64,000 nucleotides of DNA from Gallionella sp. (GCA_025350705.1 JANXXH010000051.1:1-64000); one strand, 5' to 3'; counted from the stretch's first letter, positions 53,762-63,498 are shown. Notes: generated by a model from the sequence alone, not told the origin. Program-made: numbers and translations.

Positions 53762-55186
53762 TCAATCATCCCGTTCTTGTTCCGGTACCACATCCCGTTC
53801 TTGTTCAGGCTCAACAATCAGGACCAAGCCTTCCATGCGCACCACCCTGATCTTTTGCCCCCGGCTCAGCGGCTGCTTGCTTTTGATGCGCCAGGTTTCG
53901 CCGTGAACCCGCGCCACACCATCCTTGCCATCGAAATCTTCCAGCACCTCGCCGAGGCTGCCGATCAATTCCTCGCTACCGCTCACCACGGGCCGCTGCC
54001 TTGCTTTCAGCGCCATGCCACCCACCAGGAAGATGAGCAAGGCGCTGGCGATACCGACCGGCACGATCACCGACCACGAGATGCCGTACCCCGTAATGTC
54101 GGTATCGATCAGCATCACCGAACCGAACATGAAGGCGACCACACCGCCGATGCCCACCACACCGAAGCTGGGCAGGAACACCTCGGCGATCATGAATGCG
54201 AGCCCCAGCAAGATCAGGCCCAGACCGGCATAGTTGATCGGCAACATCTGCAGCGCGAACAGCGCGAGCAGCAGCGAGATCGCGCCGACCACACCCGGCA
54301 ACACGAATCCCGGATTGGAAAATTCAAAGAACAATCCGAACACACCGCCCAGCAACAGCAGGTAGGCGATGCTCGGGTCTGCGATCACAGCCAGCAACCG
54401 GCTGCGCCAATCCGGCTCCAGCGTAACGATGCGCGCATCCTTCATATCCAGAGCGCGATCCACCCCCAGCACATTCACTTTGCGCCCGTCAAGTATCCTT
54501 AACAACTCGGGCACATCGCGCGCGATCACCTCGATGACCTTCTGCTTCAACGCCTCGTCCGACGACAGGCTCACCGCCTGGCGCACCGCCTGCTCGGCCC
54601 ATTCGATATTGCGGCCGCGCATCTGCGCCAGGCTGCGGATATACGCGGCAGCATCATTGATCTGTTTGTGCTCCATCGCGGAACCAGTCGCGGGCAACTC
54701 GTCAAGCGGACTCGAACTCTTCTTCTTGGCCTTGCCGTCATCCGATTGCGGTTGTTTGCCCGGCTCCGGCTGGCCGCCGATGCCGCCGATGCCGATAGAG
54801 ACTGGCGTGGCCGCACCCAGATTGGTGGCCGGGGCCATCGCCGCGATGTGGCTGGCGTAGAGGATATATGTGCCTGCACTCGCGGCCCGCGCGCCTTCGG
54901 GTGCGACGAACGCAGCAACGGGAACCGGCGAAGCAATGATCTGCTTGATGATCTGCCGCATGGATGTATCCAGGCCACCCGGCGTGTCCATCTTCAATAC
55001 CACCAGTTGCGCCTGATCTTTGTCCGCCGACTTCAGGCCGCGCACCACATAATCCGCAGTCCCCGGGCTGATCGCGCCCTCGACGTTGAGCACCACCACC
55101 GTGGGCGCGAACGCTGCCGCACTGCCCAGCCCGGCAAGTAAAAGCAGGCCGAACAACAAAGCGCGCATGATGGCAAGGCGTTCCAT
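53762..55186 (-). CDS. NfeD-family membrane-bound ClpP-class serine protease
   Basis: VVLNVEGAISPGTADYVVRGLKSA, MDTPGGLDTSMRQIIKQIIASPVPVAAFVAPEGARAASAGTYIL. Confidence 0.94.
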   Translation of the reverse strand: MERLAIMRALLFGLLLLAGLGSAAAFAPTVVVLNVEGAISPGTADYVVRGLKSADKDQAQLVVLKMDTPGGLDTSMRQIIKQIIASPVPVAAFVAPEGARAASAGTYILYASHIAAMAPATNLGAATPVSIGIGGIGGQPEPGKQPQSDDGKAKKKSSSPLDELPATGSAMEHKQINDAAAYIRSLAQMRGRNIEWAEQAVRQAVSLSSDEALKQKVIEVIARDVPELLRILDGRKVNVLGVDRALDMKDARIVTLEPDWRSRLLAVIADPSIAYLLLLGGVFGLFFEFSNPGFVLPGVVGAISLLLALFALQMLPINYAGLGLILLGLAFMIAEVFLPSFGVVGIGGVVAFMFGSVMLIDTDITGYGISWSVIVPVGIASALLIFLVGGMALKARQRPVVSGSEELIGSLGEVLEDFDGKDGVARVHGETWRIKSKQPLSRGQKIRVVRMEGLVLIVEPEQERDVVPEQERDD

Positions 55187-55252
55187 GATTGCAACTATAG
55201 GCGTTTTAGTTCTGTTTGCAAGCCCCCCGATTCTCTAATCATCCATACACCC

Positions 55253-56029
55253 TTGCTACAATGCCCCATGACCAGAAGAGGCCACCCCATGAAACCCTAC
55301 GCCGAATCCAGCGAAGTAAACAAAGGCCCGATCCTTGCCGTACTCAAAGAAATCTTCGCCGAGCGCAAGTGTGTGCTCGAGATCGCCAGCGGCACCGGCC
55401 AGCACGCCGTCTACTTTGGCCGCGAGCTGCCTCATCTGATCTGGCAACCATCCGAATTGCCGCAGCACCTTCCCGGCATCCAGGCATGGCTGGACGAAGC
55501 ACAACTCCCCAACGTATTACCCCCGCTGGCCATCAACGTCAACGACGAGCACTGGCCTTTTATAACACCCGTTCATCCTGAGCAACCTGTTCGTCCTGAG
55601 CGTAGCGCAGCGAAGTCGAAGGAATCAAAGTTAAATCCAAAGCCCGTTCGCCCTGAGTGCCGCGCGTTGCGCGGTGTATCGAAGGGGTTTCCGGATTCAA
55701 CATCACCAGACGCTATCTTCAACGCCAACACCGTGCATATCATCTCGTGGCCGGAAGTCGAGCGCCTGTTCGCGCATATCGCCCGCGTCATCGCGCCGGG
55801 CGGATATGTGTGCCTCTATGGGCCCTACAACTACGGCGGAAGATTCACTTCCGAGAGCAATGCGCGTTTCGATGCGTGGCTCAAGTCGCGCGATCCGAAC
55901 AGCGGCGTGAGGGATTTTGAAGCGGTGAACCGGCTTGCAGCATCTCATGGCATGGAACTGCTGCGCGACATTGCGATGCCTTCCAATAACCGTATGCTGA
56001 TTTGGGAAGAGAAGGGTGCTATCGTCTAA
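55253..56029 (+). CDS. DUF938-family SAM-dependent methyltransferase with internal repeat insertion
   Basis: KPYAESSEVNKGPILAVLKEIFAERKCVLEIASGTGQHAVYFGREL; NANTVHIISWPEVERLF. Confidence 0.9.
   Translation: MLQCPMTRRGHPMKPYAESSEVNKGPILAVLKEIFAERKCVLEIASGTGQHAVYFGRELPHLIWQPSELPQHLPGIQAWLDEAQLPNVLPPLAINVNDEHWPFITPVHPEQPVRPERSAAKSKESKLNPKPVRPECRALRGVSKGFPDSTSPDAIFNANTVHIISWPEVERLFAHIARVIAPGGYVCLYGPYNYGGRFTSESNARFDAWLKSRDPNSGVRDFEAVNRLAASHGMELLRDIAMPSNNRMLIWEEKGAIV
55569..55693 (+). repeat. Two head-to-tail CCTGAGxx..TCGAAGG repeats in frame within the methyltransferase
   Basis: gttcgtcctgagcgtagcgcagcgaagtcgaagg and gttcgccctgagtgccgcgcgttgcgcggtgtatcgaagggg; further copy at about 479-504. Confidence 0.75.
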
Positions 56030-56089
56030 ATGTAGCCTTAACCCACACTGAATGGTACGCTCTGCGGAATTCAATAAGCGCAGGTAGCC

Positions 56090-57600
56090 ATGTTCGAACA
56101 AGCCTTCAGGAATATCGACGACGCCCTCAGGAAAGAAGCGGGCTGCACCACCGAGCTGGACTACACCGAGCAGACCTCGTGGCTGCTGTTTCTGAAATAC
56201 CTCGACGCGCTGGAAGCGAGCCGCGCGATGGAAGCGGAGCTGGAAGGCCGTCAGTACCAGTACATCCTCGATGCGCCCTATCGCTGGGAGACCTGGGCTG
56301 CGCCCAAGGGCAAGGACGGCAGGATAGACCACAACAAGGCCATGAACGGGCCGGACCTGATCGAGTTCGTCAACGGCAAGCTGTTCCCGTACTTGCACGG
56401 TTTCAAAGGCAAGGCTGAACACTCCAACACGCTGGAATACAAGATCGGCGAAATCTTCGGCGAGATCAAGAACAAGATCCAGAGCGGCTACACCCTGCGC
56501 GACATCATCGACCACATCGACGAGCTGCGCTTCAACTCGCAGGCCGAAAAACACGAGCTGTCGCACCTGTACGAAGCCAAGATCAAAAACATGGGCAATG
56601 CCGGGCGCAACGGCGGCGAATACTACACGCCGCGTCCGCTGATCCGCGCGATGGTGAAAGTGGTCGATCCGCACATCGGCAAAACCATTTACGACGGCGC
56701 CTGCGGCAGCGCGGGTTTTTTGTGCGAATCGTTCGAGTATTTGCGCAAGAAACCGCACCTCACCACGCGCGACCTCAAGACGCTACAGGAAAAAACTTTC
56801 TACGGCATCGAAAAGAAAAGCCTAGCCTACGTCATCGCCATCATGAACATGATCCTGCACGGCATCGAAGCACCCAACATCGCGCACGCCAACACGCTGG
56901 CTTCAACTTGGCCGACGTGCAGGACAAGGACCGCTACGACATCATCCTCGCCAACCCGCCCTTCGGCGGCAAGGAGCGCAAGGAAATCCAGCAGAACTTC
57001 CCGATCAAGACCGGCGAGACGGCTTTCCTGTTCCTGCAGCATTTCATCAAATACCTCAAGGCGGGCGGCCGCGCGGCGGTGGTGATCAAGAACACCTTCC
57101 TCTCCAACACCGACAACGCATCATGCAGCCTGCGCAAGCATCTGCTGGAAAGCTGCAACTTGCACACCATCCTCGATTGCCCGAGCGGCACCTTCCAGGG
57201 CGCGGGCGTGAAGACCGTGGTGCTGTTCTTCGAGAAAGGCTTGGCGACGCGCAACATCTGGTACTACCAGCTCGACCCGGGCAGAAGTTTGGGCAAGACC
57301 AACCCGCTCAACGACAACGACCTCGCCGAATTTGTCGAACTACAGGCTTCGAGAGCCTCAGCCGCCGAGGGCCCTGTCACCAAAAAAAGCTGGAACGTCG
57401 ATGTTCGAGCAGAGGATGGTCGGTCGCTGAGCTCCGTCGAAGCGGACCTCTCGGTGAAGAACCCCAACGGCGGCGAAGCGGTGCAACACCGCAGCCCGCA
57501 GGTGATACTAGACGAGATCGCCGCCCTGGATGCAGAGAGCGCGGAAGTGCTGGCGAGCATAAGGCATGCCCTGAGCCCCGACGAAGGGGCATTGCTGTGA
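56090..57600 (+). pseudogene. hsdM: Type I restriction-modification methyltransferase subunit HsdM, split by a -1 frameshift near 56899
   Basis: MFEQAFRNIDDALRKEAGCTTELDYTEQTSWLLFLKYLDALE... ends in HANTL in frame 2 and continues GFNLADVQDKDRYDIILANPPFGGKERKEIQQNF in frame 1. Confidence 0.88.
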
Positions 57601-58775
57601 AGGCTGGGTGGCAGATACGCAAATTTGATGAGGTATGCGAGCTAAAGAAAGGCAAAAAGCCGATGCTGAATGCCTCGCCAGCAGACGGGTATAAACCATA
57701 TCTTGTGGCGAAATATCTTCGCGGTGCCGAGCCAGCTGAGTTTGCTTCTGTTTCGGACAGGAATTCGATTCCTGTTGGGCAGCACGAAATCATCATAATT
57801 TGTGACGGATCAAACTCTGGCGAAACATTCATAGGCTTCGACGGCATCTTGTCATCCACCATGGCGAAAATTGCACATGGTGCTGAACTCGACAATAAAT
57901 TCTTGATGCATTTTTTGGATTCGCTTTTCGAGCAATTCAACTCATCCAAGACAGGCTCTGCAATTCCCCATCTCGATTTGGCTGCTTTACGAGAGCAGAA
58001 TTTGCCAGTTCCGCCGCTTGCTGAACAGCAGCGCATCGTCGGCATCCTCGATGCGGCGTTCAACGGCATCGCCCAAGCCACCGCCAGCGCCGAACAAAAT
58101 CTGCAAAACACCCGCGCCCTGTTTGAAAGCCACCTGCAATCCGTCTTCACCCAGCGCGGTGAGGGGTGGGAAGACAAACCTTTATCGGAGTTGTGCGACA
58201 TCAAGCACGGCTTCGCCTTTAAGAGCGAGTTCTTTACCAGCGATGGCGATTACGCCCTGCTTACACCCGGCAACTTCTATGAGTCCGGTGGTTATCGAGA
58301 TCGCGGAGAGAAACAGAAATATTATGTAGGTGATATTCCGCGTGACTATGTACTGAATGAAGGAGACTTGCTGGTTGCGATGACTGAACAAGCGGCAGGT
58401 CTGCTTGGCAGCCCTATCCTTGTGCCAGAGTCAGACAGGTTCCTCCACAAACAAAGATTGGGGCTTGTCATAAAGAAACCTGATGTACCTTGGATCAATG
58501 AATTTTTTTTCCCTGTCTTCAATACACAAGCAGTGCGCAAGGAAATTCACGATGGCGCTTCCGGAGTGAAGGTGCGTCACACCTCGCCAACAAAGATTGG
58601 CGAGGTTGTGGTTTCGTTCCCAACTTCAATTTCAGTGCAGCGAAAAATAGTTTCTACGCTTGAAGAGTTGCGTGCAGAAACCCAACGCCTAGCATCCCTC
58701 TACCGCCGCAAGCTGGCCGCACTGGCGGAGTTGAAGCAGTCGCTTCTGCACCAGGCGTTCAGCGGGGCATTGTAG
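57597..58775 (+). CDS. hsdS: Type I restriction specificity subunit HsdS
   Basis: GTGA overlap with the hsdM stop; two TRD-like halves each ending in ...PLAEQQRIVGILD and ...SVQRKIVSTLEELRAETQRLASLYRRKLAALAELKQSLLHQAFSG. Confidence 0.93.
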   Translation: MKAGWQIRKFDEVCELKKGKKPMLNASPADGYKPYLVAKYLRGAEPAEFASVSDRNSIPVGQHEIIIICDGSNSGETFIGFDGILSSTMAKIAHGAELDNKFLMHFLDSLFEQFNSSKTGSAIPHLDLAALREQNLPVPPLAEQQRIVGILDAAFNGIAQATASAEQNLQNTRALFESHLQSVFTQRGEGWEDKPLSELCDIKHGFAFKSEFFTSDGDYALLTPGNFYESGGYRDRGEKQKYYVGDIPRDYVLNEGDLLVAMTEQAAGLLGSPILVPESDRFLHKQRLGLVIKKPDVPWINEFFFPVFNTQAVRKEIHDGASGVKVRHTSPTKIGEVVVSFPTSISVQRKIVSTLEELRAETQRLASLYRRKLAALAELKQSLLHQAFSGAL

Positions 58776-58776
58776 A

Positions 58777-60204
58777 ATGTCGGCCATGATTACTCTCGAC
58801 ACCCTTAATCGCTGGCTCTCTGCACCTGTCGAATCCGAGCGTCTGGAATTCAAGGAAGCGAAGCAGCAGTTCGATACCACGAAACTGATGCGTTATTGCG
58901 TGGCCTTGTCCAACGAAGGCGGCGGGTATCTGGTGTTGGGCGTGACGGATAGGTTGCTGCGCCAAGTAGTAGGATCGCAGGCATTTGCTACGCCATCTCA
59001 TCTCAACGACATCAAGGCGCGCATAGTCGATAAGCTGCACATCCGGGTGGATGCGGTAGAGTTGGCGCATCCCGATGGCAGGGTGCTGGTGTTCGATATT
59101 CCTGCGCGACCGGCAGCGCATCCGCTGGATTACGATGGAGCTTATCTGATGCGCGCCGGTGAGGATCTGGTGCCAATGACGCCGGACCAATTGCGGCGCA
59201 TTTTCGCCGAGGGGCAACCGGATTGGTTTGCGCAAGCGGCTAAACAGAATGCCAGCGCCGATGAGGTTATTGCACTGCTTGATACGCAAGCGTATTTCGA
59301 TTTGTCGCGGCTACCGTATCCGACGACACGCGAGGGTGTACTGGAGCGGTTGCGCGGTGAAGGGCTGATCGAGCAAACAGAAGCGGGCTGGACGATTACG
59401 AATCTGGCTGCGATTCTGCTGGCCAAGAAGCTCGATGAGTTTTCACCTGCACTGGCGCGCAAGGCTGCACGTGTGGTGATCTACGAAGGTATCGACAAGA
59501 CCCAGACGCGTGAAGACAAGACAGGTTTGCGGGGTTATGCAGTCGGGTTCGGCAGTCTGGTGGATTTTGTTCATTCTGCGGCACCGCAGAATCGCAGTAT
59601 CGAGCAGGTGGTGCGCGAAGAAGTGAAGATGTTCCCCAAACAGGCGCTACGCGAGCTGATCGCCAATGCGCTGGTGCATCAAGATTTCCAAGCCTCCGGT
59701 GCGTCAGTAATGATCGAGATGTATGCGGATCGCGTGGAGATCTCCAATCCGGGGACGCCGCCGATCAGAGTGGAACGTTTTATTGACGAGTATCGTTCCC
59801 GCAACGAACGCTTGGCCGACTTGATGCGGCGCTTGGGTATTTGCGAGGAGAAGGGCAGCGGGGTAGATAAGGTGGTGAAGGCAGCGGAAGTCTTTCAACT
59901 TCCAGCCCCCGATTTCCGCGTTGGTGAGTTGCGCACGACGGCAATCCTGTTTGCGCATCAGGATTTTGCATCCATGAGCAAGGTAGACCGGATTCGGGCG
60001 TGTTACCAGCATTGCTGTTTGATGTATGTGAGTAACCAGCGCATGTCGAATCAGTCATTACGTGAGCGGTTTGGCTTGCCGGAGTCCAAGGCGGCAACGG
60101 TCTCCTTGGTAATCGGTGCGACCAAGGAAGAAAAGCTGATCAAGGCGGATGAGACTGAAACCAGCTCGACCCGTTATGCTCGCTACCTGCCGTTCTGGGC
60201 CTGA
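58777..60204 (+). CDS. AlbA_2/Schlafen-type ATP-binding protein (putative transcriptional regulator)
   Basis: ESERLEFKEAKQQFDTTKLMRYCVALSNEGGGYLVLGVTD; ALRELIANALVHQDF; DRVEISNPGTPP. Confidence 0.87.
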   Translation: MSAMITLDTLNRWLSAPVESERLEFKEAKQQFDTTKLMRYCVALSNEGGGYLVLGVTDRLLRQVVGSQAFATPSHLNDIKARIVDKLHIRVDAVELAHPDGRVLVFDIPARPAAHPLDYDGAYLMRAGEDLVPMTPDQLRRIFAEGQPDWFAQAAKQNASADEVIALLDTQAYFDLSRLPYPTTREGVLERLRGEGLIEQTEAGWTITNLAAILLAKKLDEFSPALARKAARVVIYEGIDKTQTREDKTGLRGYAVGFGSLVDFVHSAAPQNRSIEQVVREEVKMFPKQALRELIANALVHQDFQASGASVMIEMYADRVEISNPGTPPIRVERFIDEYRSRNERLADLMRRLGICEEKGSGVDKVVKAAEVFQLPAPDFRVGELRTTAILFAHQDFASMSKVDRIRACYQHCCLMYVSNQRMSNQSLRERFGLPESKAATVSLVIGATKEEKLIKADETETSSTRYARYLPFWA

Positions 60205-60205
60205 G

Positions 60206-60297
60206 AGTGTTTTAACGCTAAACCGCTAAACTCGGATATGCGACAAAAAATACTTATAAAACATATCATTAAGTGTTTTAACGCAAAACCGATAAAG
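60206..60297 (+). repeat. Pair of ~25-bp direct repeats AGTGTTTTAACGCxAAACCGxTAAA
   Basis: agtgttttaacgctaaaccgctaaa (60206-60230) and agtgttttaacgcaaaaccgataaa (60272-60296). Confidence 0.75.
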
Positions 60298-60404
60298 CCG
60301 CGAAATTGAAGGGGTTAACGCCTACAAAACAAGAAGCCTCGATGCATCCACCGAGGCCACTTGCCGACCGGGAATCCCCAATCCGTTAACTTGTTGGAGC
60401 ATTG

Positions 60405-60422
60405 TAGGGCAATATTGCCCTA
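60405..60422. promoter_or_regulatory. 18-bp perfect palindrome upstream of hsdR
   Basis: TAGGGCAATATTGCCCTA is identical to its reverse complement. Confidence 0.5.
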
Positions 60423-60489
60423 TGGAAAACCCGTGTAGTGCGATGGATTACCTGAGTACCTGACGAATAACTTGACTGATACTTGACTG

Positions 60490-62829
60490 ATGAACGAAGC
60501 CGAAACCCGCGCCGAACACATCGACCCTGCCTTACGTGCCGCAGGCTGGGGCGTGGCAGAGGGCAGCCGCGTGATGCGCGAGTACCGCATCACCGAGGGG
60601 CGCTTGCAGGGGGCGGGGCAGCGGGCGAAGCCGGAGATCGCGGACTATGTGCTGGTGTTCCGCAACCACAAGCTGGCGGTGATCGAGGCCAAGCGCCGCG
60701 ACTTGCCTTACACCGAAGGTCTGGCGCAGGCCAAGCAGTATGCGGGCAAGATCGGCACGCGTTTTACCTACGCCACCAACGGGCTGCGCATCTACGGTGT
60801 GGATATGCAGAGCGGGGTGGAGGGCGATGTGGATGCCTATCCGTCCCCCGAAGAATTGTGGAATCGCACGTTCGCCGTGGCGAACGACTGGCGCGAACGG
60901 TTTGCCGCCGTGCCATTCGAAGAAAGAGGTGGGACGTTCGGCACGCGCTATTATCAGGAGAGCGCGATCAATGCAGTGCTGGAGGCGATTGCCGCGAACA
61001 AGCAGCGCATCCTGCTGACGCTGGCGACGGGCACGGGCAAGACCTTCATTGCGTTCCAGTTGGCGTGGAAGCTGTTCCATGCGCGCTGGAATTTAAAACA
61101 TGATGCAGCACGCAGGCCGCGCATCTTGTTCCTCGCCGACCGCAACATTCTCGCCGACCAGGCCTTCAACTCGTTCTCGGCTTTTCCCGAGGATGCGCTG
61201 GTGCGCATCGCGCCGGAGGACATCCGCAAGAAGGGGCGCGTGCCAAAGAACGGCAGCGTGTTCTTTACCATCTTCCAAACATTTATGTCGGGGCCGCCGA
61301 AAGATGGTCATCCTTCGCCGTACTTCGGCGAGTACCCGCCGGACTTTTTCGATTTCATCGTCATCGACGAGTGCCATCGCGGCGGGGCGAACGACGAGAG
61401 CAACTGGCGCGGCATCCTCGAATATTTTGCGCCTGCGGTGCAGCTCGGCCTGACCGCGACGCCCAAGCGCAAGGACAACGTGAATACCTACGAATATTTC
61501 GGCGAGCCGGTGTATGTGTATTCGCTGAAGGAGGGCATCAACGACGGCTTCCTCACGCCGTTCCGCGTGAAGCAGTTTGCCACCACGCTGGACGAATACC
61601 GCTACACCTCGGACGACAACCTGATCGAGGGCGAGATCGAGGCGGGCAAGCTGTACGAGGAGAAGAATTTCAACCGCATCATCGAGATTGAGGCGCGCGA
61701 GCGCTACCGCGTGAAGCTGTTCATGGATTCCATCAACCAGCGCGAGAAGACGCTAGTGTTCTGTGCCAATCAGGCGCACGCGCTGGCGGTGCGTGACCTT
61801 ATCAACCAGATGAAGAGCGCCAGCACCGATCCGAACTATTGCGTGCGGGTGACGGCGAACGACGGGGAGCGCGGCGAGCAATTCCTGCGCGACTTCCAGG
61901 ATAACGAGAAGAGCATACCGACCATCCTCACTACGTCGCAGAAACTTTCTACCGGCGTGGATGCGCGCAACGTGCGCAACATCGTGCTGATGCGGACTAT
62001 CAATTCGATGATCGAATTCAAACAGATCATCGGGCGCGGCACGCGGCTATATGACGGGAAAGACTACTTCACGATCTACGATTTCGTGAAGGCGCACCAT
62101 CTCTTCAATGACCCGGAGTGGGATGGTGAGCCGATCGAGGTTGGTGACGGCGGCGACAAAGTTTTCCCGCCCATTGCACCGAAGCCGCAGCCTGAGGCCA
62201 AACAGCCGCGTGCTGAATACGAAGCGAAGAAAAAAGTGCGGGTCAAATTGCGAGACGGCAAGGAGCGCACTATCCAGCACATTTCGGTGACGACCTTCTG
62301 GGGGCCGGATGGCAAGCCGATTTCCGCCGCAGAATTTTTGACGCTGCTGTTCGGCCAGTTGCCGGAGTTCTTCAAGGACGAAGACGAGTTACGCGCCCTC
62401 TGGAGTCTGCCGGACACGCGCAAGAAGCTGCTTGAAGGGCTGGCGGAAAAAGGCTTCGGCAAGGATCAACTGGGCGAGATGCAGAAGATCATCGACGCCG
62501 AGAACAGCGACCTGTTCGACGTGCTGGCGCATGTGGCCTTTGCGATGCAGCCGATCAGCCGCAAGGAGCGCGCGGGGGTGGCTCACAGAGAAGTGCATGA
62601 ACGCTTCAGCGACAAGCAACAAGCCTTCCTCGATTTTGTGCTGGCGCATTACGTGCAGGAAGGCGTGGAAGAACTGGAGCAGGAAAAACTCACCAAGCTG
62701 TTGCGGCTGCGCTATCACGACTCCATTTCTGATGCAGTCGCCGATCTGGGCGGAGATATTACAGAGATACGCAATTTGTTTAGCGGCTTCCAGCGCTTTT
62801 TATATCAAGGCGTGACCGCTTCGCCCTGA
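60490..62829 (+). CDS. hsdR: Type I restriction endonuclease subunit HsdR
   Basis: AVIEAKRRDLPYTEGLAQAKQYA; LATGTGKTFIAFQLAWKLF; IVIDECHRGG; VLMRTINSMIEFKQIIGRGTRLYDGKDYFTIYDF. Confidence 0.96.
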   Translation: MNEAETRAEHIDPALRAAGWGVAEGSRVMREYRITEGRLQGAGQRAKPEIADYVLVFRNHKLAVIEAKRRDLPYTEGLAQAKQYAGKIGTRFTYATNGLRIYGVDMQSGVEGDVDAYPSPEELWNRTFAVANDWRERFAAVPFEERGGTFGTRYYQESAINAVLEAIAANKQRILLTLATGTGKTFIAFQLAWKLFHARWNLKHDAARRPRILFLADRNILADQAFNSFSAFPEDALVRIAPEDIRKKGRVPKNGSVFFTIFQTFMSGPPKDGHPSPYFGEYPPDFFDFIVIDECHRGGANDESNWRGILEYFAPAVQLGLTATPKRKDNVNTYEYFGEPVYVYSLKEGINDGFLTPFRVKQFATTLDEYRYTSDDNLIEGEIEAGKLYEEKNFNRIIEIEARERYRVKLFMDSINQREKTLVFCANQAHALAVRDLINQMKSASTDPNYCVRVTANDGERGEQFLRDFQDNEKSIPTILTTSQKLSTGVDARNVRNIVLMRTINSMIEFKQIIGRGTRLYDGKDYFTIYDFVKAHHLFNDPEWDGEPIEVGDGGDKVFPPIAPKPQPEAKQPRAEYEAKKKVRVKLRDGKERTIQHISVTTFWGPDGKPISAAEFLTLLFGQLPEFFKDEDELRALWSLPDTRKKLLEGLAEKGFGKDQLGEMQKIIDAENSDLFDVLAHVAFAMQPISRKERAGVAHREVHERFSDKQQAFLDFVLAHYVQEGVEELEQEKLTKLLRLRYHDSISDAVADLGGDITEIRNLFSGFQRFLYQGVTASP

Positions 62830-62985
62830 ACAAAAACTCCCGCAAACTAAGAATCGATAGACTCAGTCTCGATTGATCCGCACCGCAGTTCGTATTTCCC
62901 TGAAGGTTGTCTATAATCCATCCCGGTCACGCTTCGCTTGCGGGTGCCGGATCAATTTCTGAAACAAGCTTATCAAGGGGTAGTG

Positions 62986-63291
62986 ATGTCTGATTTGGAA
63001 GATAAGGATTATGAGCGTGAGTTTACCCGTGAACCCATGCGCGTTAAAGCGGAAATCATGATCGATGGGGGTTGGCATGATTGCGTGGTAACTAATATTT
63101 CTCCCTTCGGTGCAAGGCTGTACGCTGGCCTGAAAGCCAACCTTGGTAAGGCGGTTTCTATCAAGATCGGTGAATCTGGCAAGTTAAGTGCGACTGTTAT
63201 TTGGCTTCAGGGTGATGAGCTCGGGGTGAATTTTGACGATGACCAATCGGAGATGGCCCGCGTGTTAATTGAATTGGCGTTGCACCAATGA
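62986..63291 (+). CDS. PilZ-domain protein
   Basis: EREFTREPMRVKAEIMIDGGWHDCVVTNISPFGARLYAGL; start trimmed from 62938. Confidence 0.8.
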   Translation: MSDLEDKDYEREFTREPMRVKAEIMIDGGWHDCVVTNISPFGARLYAGLKANLGKAVSIKIGESGKLSATVIWLQGDELGVNFDDDQSEMARVLIELALHQ

Positions 63292-63498
63292 TTATTACCC
63301 TTTGCCTTTGTCCGGGATTATCTTGGGCCGGTTGATGATGGCCATGCCGGGATAAGGCGCGATGCAGCGGGTATAGCAAGCAAGTAAAGAGTAGCGGTGT
63401 CGATTTCTGTTGACGTCAATAAATGGATAAGGCCTGTCCTGTTGGTCGCTGTGCCCTGGATGAATTTCCCCGCCGGTGTGCCATAAGCTACATGCGCA

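Noticed and set aside
57123-57596. N-terminal extension of the hsdS ORF
   Set aside because: This stretch is the hsdM coding region read in another frame; hsdS starts at the GTG overlapping the hsdM stop.
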